A stretch of DNA of 6,190 bases from an uncultured Synechococcus sp. (GCA_913020095.1 CAJWAH010000088.1:1-6190), one strand, 5' to 3'. Positions 1 to 5,501 are shown, numbered from the stretch's first letter. Numbers and translations: made by a program. Notes: a model not told the origin generated them from the letters alone.

Positions 1-346
1 CTTCCACGGGGATGAACAGCACGTTCATCTCCACCAAGTGGGCATTCACCGAAGGGTTGTGGATGATCTCATTGGTGATCCAGATGCGCTCGGTGGGGTA
101 GTGGCGGCGGGTCTCATACGCAATCGCCACCGCGCGCTCCACCCCCCAGCAGAACCCAAAGGCCTCCGCCAAGCGAATCGTGACGCGCCCCTCGCGTAGC
201 TCATAACCGTTCTCACGGATGCTTTGGATCAGCTCGCTTTGGTAGGCCTGCTCAAGGCTTCCGGCCACCTCATCGGCACGGCCAAAACCGCGGCGGTTGT
301 AGCGCTCGGAATGATGCAGCGATCGCTTGAAGGCGCGAGTGTCCAT
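1..346 (-). CDS. ispH: 4-hydroxy-3-methylbut-2-enyl diphosphate reductase, N-terminal part (cut by window edge)
   Basis: IspH (LytB) is the cytosolic iron-sulfur enzyme of the last MEP-pathway step, reducing HMBPP to IPP and DMAPP, the precursors of carotenoids, phytol and quinones. The minus strand from an ATG at 344-346 translates without a break for 115 codons to the window start, beginning [20 protein letters not shown], a typical cyanobacterial IspH opening. Cys66 lies in [13 protein letters not shown] and should be the first of three [4Fe-4S] ligands. His96 in [10 protein letters not shown] matches the conserved HN motif that contacts substrate diphosphate. The extra ~50 residues before the first Cys, compared with E. 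coli IspH, are usual in the cyanobacterial/plant branch. The other two Cys ligands lie outside the window. No clear Shine-Dalgarno precedes the ATG. The amt1 terminator sits 52 bases upstream, so ispH probably has its own promoter in or near 347-397, though none is convincing. Confidence 0.95.
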   Translation of the reverse strand, partial: MDTRAFKRSLHHSERYNRRGFGRADEVAGSLEQAYQSELIQSIRENGYELREGRVTIRLAEAFGFCWGVERAVAIAYETRRHYPTERIWITNEIIHNPSVNAHLVEMNVLFIPVE

Positions 347-397
347 GGCAGGGCGAAAACAGCACCGAGACGCCCAATCTATGGGCTGATCCCGGAC

Positions 398-426
398 AAA
401 AAAAAAGCACCCGCCGCAGCGGGTGC
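398..426 (-). terminator. Intrinsic terminator of amt1
   Basis: Read on the minus strand, 22 bases after the amt1 stop codon region, the perfect 8-bp stem GCACCCGC/GCGGGTGC (426-419 with 414-407) closes a 4-base loop. Nine consecutive T residues (406-398) follow. This is a textbook rho-independent terminator. It should separate amt1 from the downstream ispH. Confidence 0.93.
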
Positions 427-448
427 GATGCAATGGGAGCTCAGAGGC

Positions 449-1903
449 TCACTTGGCCGAGGCGAAATCGGGATACGCCTCCATGCCGTGCTCACCGATA
501 TCGAGACCTTCGATCTCTTCGGATTCAGTCACGCGGATGCCACCAAAGATGGCGCCGATGATCTTCCAAACGATCCAGCAGGTGATGATCGTCCAGATGG
601 CGTAAGCAGCACAACCCACGGCCTGAATACCGAGTTGGCTGATGCCGCCACCGTTGAACAGGCCCAGACCGGCAGCGCCGGGATCCATGCCATCAACGCC
701 CCACAGACCGATCACGAGAGTGCCCCAAACGCCGCACACACCGTGCACGGAGAAGGCGCCAACGGGATCATCGATGCCAGAGGCATCGAGAGCGGACACA
801 GCGAAGACAACGATGATTCCGCCGACTGCACCAGCAACCCAGGAACCCACCAGAGTCATGTTGCCGCAACCTGCGGTGATGCTCACCAGACCGGCCAGGA
901 TGCCGTTGATGATCATCGTCAGGTCGGGCTTACCGGAGGTCAGGGTGGAGACGATGGTGGCAGCAATGGCGCCACCAGCAGCAGCCAACGTGGTGGTCAC
1001 AGCCACATAAGGCACGTACTGGTCCATGGCCAGCTCGGAACCGGGGTTGAAGCCGTACCAGCCGATCCACAGGATCAGAGCACCGAGAGTGGCGATGGCC
1101 ATGTTGTGGCCAGGGATGGCTTGAGGACGACCATCGACAAATTTGCCGAGGCGTGGGCCAAGCAGCATGGCGCCGACAAGACCGGCCCAAGCTCCAACGG
1201 AGTGAACGATGGAGGAACCGGCGAAGTCGATGAAGCCGAGCTCGCTCAGCCAACCGCCGTTCCACTGCCAGGAACCTGAGATGGGATAGATGAAGGCGGT
1301 GAGCACCAGGGCAAACACCACGAATTCGCCGAACTTGACGCGCTCAGCCACCAGACCAGAAACGATGGTGGCGGCGGTGCCAGCGAAGGCAGCCTGGAAG
1401 AGGAAATCAACGGTCGGGACGAGGGACGCCTCGGTGATCATTTCCGGAGTGACCGCTGGGTCAAAGAACAGACCAGCGAAGTAGAACCAGCCGTTGTCGC
1501 CATTGCCGTACATCAGCGAATAGCCGATGACCCAATAGGCCGTCACGGCCAGGGCGAACACGAACAGGTTCTTAGCCAGGATGTTGACCGCGTTTTTCTG
1601 ACGGCACATCCCTGCTTCGACCATGGCGAAGCCGGCGTTCATGAAGATCACCAGGATCGTTGCAATGAACAGCCACAGGTTGTTGGCCAGAAATGCAGCG
1701 TTGAGTTCAGGCATCTCGGCGGCTTTGGCCGAGAGGTTGAACAGGCCCAAGCCAAACAGCGCCACAGGGACGCAGGCGAGCCAGGTCAAAGAACGGTTGG
1801 AGGACAGGCCACGGAACTGATTGAGCATCACCTGGGGTGCTTCAAGCAGGGTTGCCTCCCTCAGAGTCCGCGGCACAGACCGCGGCAGAGGAGATGCAGT
1901 CAT
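449..1903 (-). CDS. amt1: Ammonium transporter Amt1 (Amt/MEP/Rh family)
   Basis: This is a 484-residue inner-membrane ammonium channel/transporter used to scavenge ammonium. A signal-peptide-like segment (hydrophobic about 41-57, then LSAKAA at 57-62) precedes the eleven-helix Amt core from about residue 72. Pore landmarks match E. coli AmtB: Phe173 (as Phe107), Trp214 (as Trp148), Asp226 (as Asp160) in DFAGSSIVHS, and the twin pore histidines His234 and His387 (in FSVHGVCGVWG). The tail after about residue 452 is the cytosolic segment that binds PII (GlnB/GlnK) in this family. The start at 1903 gives a ~60-residue leader, as I remember for picocyanobacterial Amt1. Met26 (1828) is the alternative start, and neither has a good Shine-Dalgarno. 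The gene is monocistronic, ends at the 398-426 terminator, and faces the riboswitch-DUF4278 unit across a shared 351-base region. Nitrogen control through NtcA is expected from family knowledge; only a weak site is visible. Confidence 0.96.
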   Translation of the reverse strand: MTASPLPRSVPRTLREATLLEAPQVMLNQFRGLSSNRSLTWLACVPVALFGLGLFNLSAKAAEMPELNAAFLANNLWLFIATILVIFMNAGFAMVEAGMCRQKNAVNILAKNLFVFALAVTAYWVIGYSLMYGNGDNGWFYFAGLFFDPAVTPEMITEASLVPTVDFLFQAAFAGTAATIVSGLVAERVKFGEFVVFALVLTAFIYPISGSWQWNGGWLSELGFIDFAGSSIVHSVGAWAGLVGAMLLGPRLGKFVDGRPQAIPGHNMAIATLGALILWIGWYGFNPGSELAMDQYVPYVAVTTTLAAAGGAIAATIVSTLTSGKPDLTMIINGILAGLVSITAGCGNMTLVGSWVAGAVGGIIVVFAVSALDASGIDDPVGAFSVHGVCGVWGTLVIGLWGVDGMDPGAAGLGLFNGGGISQLGIQAVGCAAYAIWTIITCWIVWKIIGAIFGGIRVTESEEIEGLDIGEHGMEAYPDFASAK

Positions 1904-1925
1904 AAAGAACGCAAGCAGTCAGAAG

Positions 1926-1939
1926 GGCGGAAATCCGCC
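1926..1939 (-). promoter_or_regulatory. Small hairpin in the amt1 leader, next to the start codon
   Basis: A GC-rich inverted repeat (arms GGCGGA/TCCGCC, centre AA on the plus strand) lies 22 bases upstream of the amt1 ATG. As RNA it forms 5 bp with a 4-base loop. If the amt1 transcript starts near 1977, this hairpin is in the 5' leader and could influence mRNA stability or ribosome access. The structure is seen in the sequence; the function is inferred and weak. Confidence 0.35.
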
Positions 1940-1958
1940 ATAAACCAAATGTTGCGGC

Positions 1959-1982
1959 GCGAACAGTCCACTCACTGTTCGC
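1959..1982. promoter_or_regulatory. Perfect 9-bp dyad upstream of amt1 (operator or leader hairpin)
   Basis: Arms GCGAACAGT (1959-1967) and ACTGTTCGC (1974-1982) are perfectly complementary around the six-base centre CCACTC. Only three T residues follow on the plus strand and none on the minus strand, so it is not an intrinsic terminator. It lies directly downstream of the best -10 candidate for amt1, so it would straddle the start of transcription. That fits a repressor operator or a 5'-terminal RNA hairpin. Confidence 0.5.
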
Positions 1983-1983
1983 T

Positions 1984-2013
1984 TTGATACAAAACAAGAT
2001 TTTTACAATTCAA
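1984..2013 (-). promoter_or_regulatory. Candidate sigma-70-type promoter for amt1
   Basis: On the minus strand, TTGAAT (2013-2008, 4 of 6 to TTGACA) is separated by 18 bases from TATCAA (1989-1984, 4 of 6 to TATAAT), predicting a start near 1977 and a leader of about 74 bases. The local AT-richness supports a promoter. Matches are moderate, and NtcA-activated promoters often lack a -35, so another start is possible. Confidence 0.35.
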
Positions 2014-2048
2014 TGGCCACTGCGCCCGAAGGATTGTCGCCGGCTGAG

Positions 2049-2062
2049 GTTTATCCAGATAC
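2049..2062. promoter_or_regulatory. Weak NtcA-like site between amt1 and the riboswitch unit
   Basis: The 14-mer GTTTATCCAGATAC has the GT-N10-AC spacing of NtcA boxes and matches five of the six bases of GTA-N8-TAC. In the plus direction, exactly 22 bases separate it from CAATCT (2085-2090), a partial match to the -10 (TAN3T) of NtcA-activated promoters. In the amt1 direction, no -10 lies at that distance. NtcA is the global nitrogen regulator of cyanobacteria. This is a near-consensus match found by eye and could be chance. Confidence 0.25.
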
Positions 2063-2096
2063 ACAAAATCAGGGGTCTAACACGCAATCTCCCAAA

Positions 2097-2113
2097 ATGT
2101 TCACCATGAACAT
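2097..2113. promoter_or_regulatory. 17-base dyad ahead of the riboswitch promoter
   Basis: Arms ATGTTCA (2097-2103) and TGAACAT (2107-2113) are perfect inverted repeats around CCA. The element ends 11 bases before the TATACA -10 candidate and so overlaps where a -35 would be. That is a typical place for a dimeric transcription factor. It is not an NtcA box, because the spacing between the half-sites is one base short. The binding protein is unknown. Confidence 0.45.
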
Positions 2114-2124
2114 CGTTTTTACGA

Positions 2125-2130
2125 TATACA
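2125..2130 (+). promoter_or_regulatory. Candidate -10 element for the riboswitch-DUF4278 transcript
   Basis: TATACA matches 4 of 6 bases of TATAAT and would start transcription near 2137, about a dozen bases before the first helix of the riboswitch, leaving the aptamer intact at the 5' end of the RNA. No good -35 is seen at 16-18 bases. The dyad at 2097-2113 takes that place, which suggests regulated initiation. Confidence 0.35.
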
Positions 2131-2148
2131 TGTACGTGGAAAGACAAA

Positions 2149-2212
2149 ACGTTGGAAGTGCCGGCTCGGGCCGCAGCACTTGGAAGTAGCCCCCCGCATG
2201 GCGAAGCAACGC
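2149..2212 (+). ncRNA. Glutamine riboswitch aptamer candidate (glnA class, related to Downstream-peptide RNA)
   Basis: The glnA and Downstream-peptide RNAs of cyanobacteria bind L-glutamine and control nitrogen genes. The core visible here is as follows. P1 is CGTTG (2150-2154) with CAACG (2207-2211). P2 is AAGTGC (2156-2161) with GCACTT (2176-2181), extended by CGGC/GCCG around a TCGG loop. The conserved junction segment GGAAGTAG lies at 2182-2189. A short P3 pairs GCC (2189-2191) with GGC (2200-2202), and the 3' conserved segment GAAGCAACGC is at 2203-2212. From memory, the order CGTTGG, P2, GGAAGTA, P3, GAAGCAACGC is the glnA-class signature. P3 is only 3 bp with a C-rich loop, so this may be intermediate between the three-way-junction glnA class and the pseudoknotted Downstream-peptide class. 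It lies 42 bases before the start codon of the gene it should control. Ligand binding is inferred. Confidence 0.8.
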
Positions 2213-2218
2213 TCTTTC

Positions 2219-2246
2219 CCCTGAAGCGGATACCCCCACTTCGAGG
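2219..2246 (+). promoter_or_regulatory. Expression platform: helix masking the Shine-Dalgarno of the DUF4278 gene
   Basis: GAGG at 2243-2246, eight bases before the ATG at 2255, is the ribosome binding site. It can be held in a helix: GAAG (2223-2226) with CTTC (2239-2242), a T-G wobble (2222/2243), one mismatch, then CC (2219-2220) with GG (2245-2246). CGAAG (2202-2206) in the aptamer's 3' segment can instead pair perfectly with CTTCG (2239-2243), so the two foldings compete. No T-tract is present, so control of translation rather than termination is indicated. Pairings are seen; the switching is inferred. Confidence 0.5.
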
Positions 2247-2254
2247 CCCGATCC

Positions 2255-2467
2255 ATGACCAAACTCCAATTCCACGGCGTCGCTTACGACTCCGCCCGCC
2301 ACGAGCAACCCTCCGGCAACCCTGTTCAGCACACCTACCGCGGCCAGCGTTTTGATGCGCCTCTGCGCCATGACGCTGCCCCCGTGCAGCCCACAAAGCT
2401 TTCCTACCGGGGGCAGGTGTATCAGCGCCGCAGCGCCGAAGCTGCTGCCCAGGTGAACGCCAACTGA
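2255..2467 (+). CDS. DUF4278 small protein, downstream of the glutamine riboswitch
   Basis: This is a 70-residue soluble protein with no signal peptide or membrane segment. It carries three copies of the DUF4278-type motif Leu/Thr-x-Tyr-Arg-Gly-x-x-Tyr: a diverged LQFHGVAY (4-11), TYRGQRF (27-33) and the best copy LSYRGQVY (49-56). It is basic, with seven Arg and two Lys against three Asp and two Glu, plus four His. The start is set by GAGG eight bases upstream, and the gene ends with its own terminator at 2513-2547, so it is monocistronic. The function of DUF4278 is unknown. Its riboswitch leader and divergent neighbour amt1 suggest a nitrogen-status role. A small basic protein made when glutamine is high recalls the glutamine synthetase inactivating factors (gifA/gifB products), but no sequence similarity to them is evident. 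The gene call is firm; the role is hypothesis. Confidence 0.88.
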   Translation: MTKLQFHGVAYDSARHEQPSGNPVQHTYRGQRFDAPLRHDAAPVQPTKLSYRGQVYQRRSAEAAAQVNAN

Positions 2468-2512
2468 GACAGCCAATTCGGCCGTTTGTACTTGTTGTTA
2501 CTACAAGGTTGC

Positions 2513-2547
2513 GCTCCTGAGACCTGAATGGGTCCAGGAGCTTTTTT
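2513..2547 (+). terminator. Intrinsic terminator of the DUF4278 gene
   Basis: GCTCCTG (2513-2519) pairs with CAGGAGC (2535-2541). After a bulged A at 2520, GACC (2521-2524) pairs with GGTC (2531-2534) around the loop TGAATG. Six T residues follow at 2542-2547. It begins 46 bases after the stop codon and closes the riboswitch-DUF4278 transcript. Confidence 0.93.
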
Positions 2548-2608
2548 GTGCGTGGACCTTCTCCTGGCCCCCATGGAATCCACCAATCGCCTGGTTCCAG
2601 CGTCAGCG

Positions 2609-2806
2609 ATGGGCATGCTTTGGCTGCAAACCCACTTCGAGGATGAGCATTGGGATGAGCTCAGCCGCGGGCTGGTTGCTCTCTCTCCAAGCTGCAGCGA
2701 AAGCCTGATTGCTGATGCCCTCGAAGCCGGCTTGAAGGTCAACCGGATTCCGTCCTTTGCACAGGCAGCACTCCCTCAAAGCGAACAGCGTCAAGCGCAA
2801 AGCTGA
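2609..2806 (+). CDS. Small protein of unknown function (about 65 residues)
   Basis: I do not recognise a named family. The part MLWLQTHFEDEHWDELSRGL, followed by a helical region ending in DALEAGLKVNRI, resembles short uncharacterised picocyanobacterial proteins I have seen, but this is memory only. It is acidic and amphipathic in its first 47 residues, with no signal peptide or membrane segment. The start is uncertain. The frame is open back to 2528, but that ATG lies inside the terminator loop. ATGs at 2573, 2609 and 2615 are possible, none with a Shine-Dalgarno; 2609 or 2615 begins next to the recognisable part. The last ~20 residues, rich in Gln and Ala, overlap the convergent sfsA tail by 68 bases and look like an unconserved run-on. 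No promoter is evident between the terminator and the start. Confidence 0.5.
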   Translation: MGMLWLQTHFEDEHWDELSRGLVALSPSCSESLIADALEAGLKVNRIPSFAQAALPQSEQRQAQS

Positions 2807-3488
2807 ACTGACAGGGCAGCACTTCCACGCCGGCATCGATGGCTTGGCGGAACAGCTCCCCGTAACGGGGATCAGCGCTATCGCCGGGGGCAAAACGTGT
2901 CACATCAGAGCGGCTGACGCAGGGAATCAATACCGCCCTGGCATCGGGCAAAACATGCATCAATTCCTCGAGGTGTTTCTGACCGCGCTCGGTCACCGTG
3001 TCGGGGAATAGGGCCAGATCAGCGGCACTCCAGGTGGTGTTTTTGATCTCCACATAGATCGGCCGTTGGTCGTCGGCCTCGGGCGCCGGCTGCAGCAACA
3101 GATCAATGCGGCTGCGCCGCTCTCGGCCGTAGGTGACCTCAGCGCGGACACCAGCAATGGGCCCCAGCCACTGCTCAAGCAGCCCGGCTTCGATCGTGGC
3201 GCGCAACAGACGGTTGGGCAGGGCCGTGTTGACGCCAACCCAGCCACCCTCTCCCGGCATTTCAGCCTGCTCCCAGGTGTAAGCCAATTTGCGCTTGGGG
3301 GAGGGGTCATGCCGCACCCGCACCCGGCCGCCGGGATGCAGCACCCCTGTCATTGGACCGGTGTTGGCGCAATGGGCTGTGACCAGCTCCCCGCCAGCGA
3401 GCTCAACCTCCGAAAGGAATCGCTTCCAGCGACGCTGCAGCACCCCCTCGAGCAAGGGCTCAAAGCGCAAGACCTCGACAGATGGCAT
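2739..3488 (-). CDS. sfsA: SfsA family protein (DNA/RNA nuclease fold)
   Basis: This 249-residue protein is full length for SfsA. The family was named for an E. coli sugar-fermentation phenotype; it has an N-terminal OB-like domain and a C-terminal domain resembling PD-(D/E)XK nucleases, and its cellular role is unsettled. Hallmarks seen are RRWKRFL (19-25), AHCANTGPM (38-46), SPKRKLAYTWEQ (63-74), NTALPNRL (87-94), SRIDLLL (126-132), YVEIKNTT (145-152), FPDTVTERGQKHLEEL (161-176) and SRSDVTRFAPG (192-202). Asp129, Glu147 and Lys149 fit the nuclease-like metal site. The frame is open further upstream, but that part is antisense to murJ, so I place the start at the ATG at 3486-3488, which lacks a Shine-Dalgarno. 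The gene is divergent from murJ across 69 bases and its 3' end overlaps the convergent small gene. No terminator is seen. Confidence 0.93.
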   Translation of the reverse strand: MPSVEVLRFEPLLEGVLQRRWKRFLSEVELAGGELVTAHCANTGPMTGVLHPGGRVRVRHDPSPKRKLAYTWEQAEMPGEGGWVGVNTALPNRLLRATIEAGLLEQWLGPIAGVRAEVTYGRERRSRIDLLLQPAPEADDQRPIYVEIKNTTWSAADLALFPDTVTERGQKHLEELMHVLPDARAVLIPCVSRSDVTRFAPGDSADPRYGELFRQAIDAGVEVLPCQFSFALDAVRFEGVLPVQRTESG

Positions 3489-3557
3489 CAGGGCAGGCAA
3501 GCGACCGGGCCATGGTGACTGATCAACAGCGGCGAGTTCCCCCACAATCAGCTCTGC

Positions 3558-5207
3558 ATGCCGCAACCATCGATGGCTGAAGCCTCCCGCGGCAGCGGCG
3601 GCAATCTGCGCCGCATCGCCATGCTGGTGGCGATCGCCACGGCCTTGAGCAAGCTGGCGGGACTGTTTCGTCAGCAGGCCATTGCGGCGGCCTTTGGCGT
3701 TGGCGCCGCCTACGACGCGTTCAATTACGCCTATGTGCTGCCAGGGTTTTTGCTGATCCTGCTGGGCGGCATCAATGGCCCGTTCCACAGCGCCATGGTC
3801 AGCGTCATGGCCAAACGGGAGCGGAAAGACAGCGCGCAACTTTTAGCGGCCATCAACACCTTGGTGGGTCTTGGGCTGCTGGTGGTCACGCTGCTGCTGG
3901 TGCTGCTGGCCAATCCATTGATCACCCTGGTGGGCCCAGGTCTCGATCCTGAATTGCATGCCTTGGCCGTGCTGCAGCTGCGGCTGATGGCCCCCATGGC
4001 CTTGCTGGCCGGCCTGATTGGCCTGGGCTTTGGTGCCCTCAATGCAGCCGATGTCTACTGGCTGCCAGCGATCAGCCCGCTGCTCTCCAGCCTGGCGGTG
4101 CTGATTGGCTTGGGGCTGCTGTGGCTGCAGGCTGGCGCGGCCATCGGCACAGCCACCTGGGCTTGGGCGGGGGCGGCCGTGCTGGCGATCAGCACCTTGG
4201 CGGGCGCCCTGCTGCAGTGGCTGGTGCAACTGCCGGCCCTGGCGAAGCAGGGATTGGGGCAGCTGCGGCTGAACTTTCGCTGGCGGCAGGCTGGCGTTCG
4301 CGAGGTGCTGCAGGTGATGTGGCCCGCCACGCTCTCCTCGGGGATGCTGCAGATCAATGTCTATACCGACCTGTTTTTCGCCAGTGGCATCGCTGGAGCA
4401 GCGGCTGGTTTGGGGTATGCCGGGCTGCTGGTGCAAACCCCTCTCGGGATTCTCTCCAACATGCTCTTGGTGCCCTTGCTGCCGGTATTCGCGCGGCTGA
4501 GCGCACCGGAGCAGCGCAACGAACTGATTGCTCGCATCCGCCAGGGGGTGATGCTCAGCAACGCCAGCATGCTGCCGCTGGGGGCGCTGATGATCGCGCT
4601 GGCGGCTCCGATCGTGGCGCTGATTTATGAGCGCGGCAGCTTTGATGCCGCTGCTGCCCAATTGGTCGTCGGGATCCTGATGGCCTACGGCCTAGGCATG
4701 CCGGCCTATTTGGCGCGTGATGTGTTGGTGCGGGTGTTTTACGCCTTGGGTGACGGGCAAACCCCGTTCCGCATCTCCGTGGCCGGGATTGGCCTGAATG
4801 TGGGTTTCGACTGGTTGTTGGTGGGGGGACCCAGCCCCAGCGGGCTGATGGTGCCCGCTTTAAACGCAGGAGCACCTGGTCTGGTGCTGGCCACCGTGGC
4901 CGTCAATGTGATCACCTGCCTGGTGCTGCTGCTGGCCCTGCAACACAAGCTGGGGCAGCTGCCCCTGCAGATCTGGGGCCGCGACAGCCTGCTGCTCAGC
5001 CTCGCCGCCCTAGCCGCCGGCGTGATCGCCTGGGCCATGGCGCAATGGATTCAGTGGCCGAGCGATCTACTGGGCTTGGCGCTGCAGGTGGCGATCTGCG
5101 GTGGTGTGGGCGCTGGGCTCTACGGACTACTGGCCAGCAGTTTTGGGGTTCCAGAAGCGCGCCAACTCAGCCGTCAGCTTTTAGCCAAGCTGCCAGGAGT
5201 CAGTTGA
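3558..5207 (+). CDS. murJ: MurJ/MviN lipid II flippase
   Basis: MurJ is a polytopic inner-membrane protein of the MOP superfamily that flips lipid II to the outer face for peptidoglycan synthesis. The 549-residue product has about fourteen hydrophobic segments and the family signatures: an N-terminal ALSKLAGLFRQQ (29-40) with Arg38 in place of the essential groove Arg, AYDAFNYAYVLPGFL (51-65), GGINGPFHSAM (70-80), IYERGSFD (356-363) and ARDVLVRVFYALGDGQTP (386-403). Length is within the usual 500-550 range. ATGs at 3558, 3573 and 3621 are all possible starts. The 20-odd residues before LRRIAMLVAIATALSK are not conserved, and no Shine-Dalgarno decides between them, so 3573 is as likely as 3558. 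The 3' end overlaps the convergent 83-residue gene by eight bases. The promoter should lie in the 69 bases shared with sfsA, but I see no clear -10. Confidence 0.96.
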   Translation: MPQPSMAEASRGSGGNLRRIAMLVAIATALSKLAGLFRQQAIAAAFGVGAAYDAFNYAYVLPGFLLILLGGINGPFHSAMVSVMAKRERKDSAQLLAAINTLVGLGLLVVTLLLVLLANPLITLVGPGLDPELHALAVLQLRLMAPMALLAGLIGLGFGALNAADVYWLPAISPLLSSLAVLIGLGLLWLQAGAAIGTATWAWAGAAVLAISTLAGALLQWLVQLPALAKQGLGQLRLNFRWRQAGVREVLQVMWPATLSSGMLQINVYTDLFFASGIAGAAAGLGYAGLLVQTPLGILSNMLLVPLLPVFARLSAPEQRNELIARIRQGVMLSNASMLPLGALMIALAAPIVALIYERGSFDAAAAQLVVGILMAYGLGMPAYLARDVLVRVFYALGDGQTPFRISVAGIGLNVGFDWLLVGGPSPSGLMVPALNAGAPGLVLATVAVNVITCLVLLLALQHKLGQLPLQIWGRDSLLLSLAALAAGVIAWAMAQWIQWPSDLLGLALQVAICGGVGAGLYGLLASSFGVPEARQLSRQLLAKLPGVS

Positions 5208-5451
5208 CGGTGCGTTGATCACGCACATGCACCGGCACCTCCAGATGGCTGCGCCCCACCATCGCTGGGCCATCCACCGAAAAGATCCGCGCCTCGATGC
5301 CGAACTCGCGGAAGTTTTTTTCCAGCTCTTGCAGCAGAGCTTTCTCCACTTGGGCTTCGGCGTCCACCACGGTGCCAATCAGTCGCTCACCAAGACGACC
5401 CACCCGTTGACGCACGACCTCGCGCGAGTTGGTGACCTCAATCACGATCAT
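5200..5451 (-). CDS. Conserved cyanobacterial protein of unknown function, 83 residues
   Basis: The product starts MIVIEVTNSREVVRQRVGRL and continues through a long helix (about 12-50, with AEAQVEKALLQELEKNF) to a beta-like end carrying FGIEARIFSVDGPAMVGRSH and VPVHVRDQRTV. Its regular alpha/beta pattern, lack of membrane segments and resemblance to short proteins I remember from other cyanobacteria support a real gene, but I know no function. The ATG at 5449-5451 is the first in the frame and has no Shine-Dalgarno. It is the third gene of a minus-strand series, 50 bases after the DUF3181-like gene, and overlaps the end of murJ tail to tail by eight bases. No terminator is visible, so transcription may run antisense into murJ. 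Confidence 0.8.
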   Translation of the reverse strand: MIVIEVTNSREVVRQRVGRLGERLIGTVVDAEAQVEKALLQELEKNFREFGIEARIFSVDGPAMVGRSHLEVPVHVRDQRTVN

Positions 5452-5501
5452 CCGAGGCCAGCGCAGCGGTGGCCCCAGTATCGCCTGTTCCTGCAGCGGA
5501 T

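Noticed and set aside
224..1279. A 351-codon open frame on the plus strand opposite ispH and amt1
   Set aside because: It is antisense to amt1, whose protein carries every Amt landmark. The plus-strand product is a low-complexity Gly/Asp/His-rich sequence with no domain, as expected of a shadow frame in high-GC DNA.
2013..2189. A 58-codon plus-strand frame (MATAPEGLSPAEVYPD...) running through the regulatory region and ending inside the aptamer
   Set aside because: It has no Shine-Dalgarno or recognisable domain, and it overlaps the promoter and riboswitch; its stop is formed by the conserved GGAAGTAG block. Chance is the simplest explanation, though a leader peptide cannot be excluded.
2010..2476. 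Minus-strand frames of 128 and 135 codons over the DUF4278 gene and riboswitch
   Set aside because: They are antisense to a gene with a good ribosome binding site, riboswitch and terminator, and their products look like shadow translations.
2491..2507. Small hairpin CTTGT/ACAAG between the DUF4278 gene and its terminator
   Set aside because: Five bp with a seven-base loop and no T-tract; too weak to call beside the strong terminator at 2513-2547.
3489..3839. Upstream extension of the sfsA frame to an ATG at 3839
   Set aside because: The extra 117 residues are antisense to murJ and unlike any SfsA N-terminus; 249 residues from 3488 fits the family.
3843..4661. A 272-codon minus-strand frame inside murJ
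   Set aside because: Gln/His/Arg-rich shadow product opposite a clear MurJ coding sequence.
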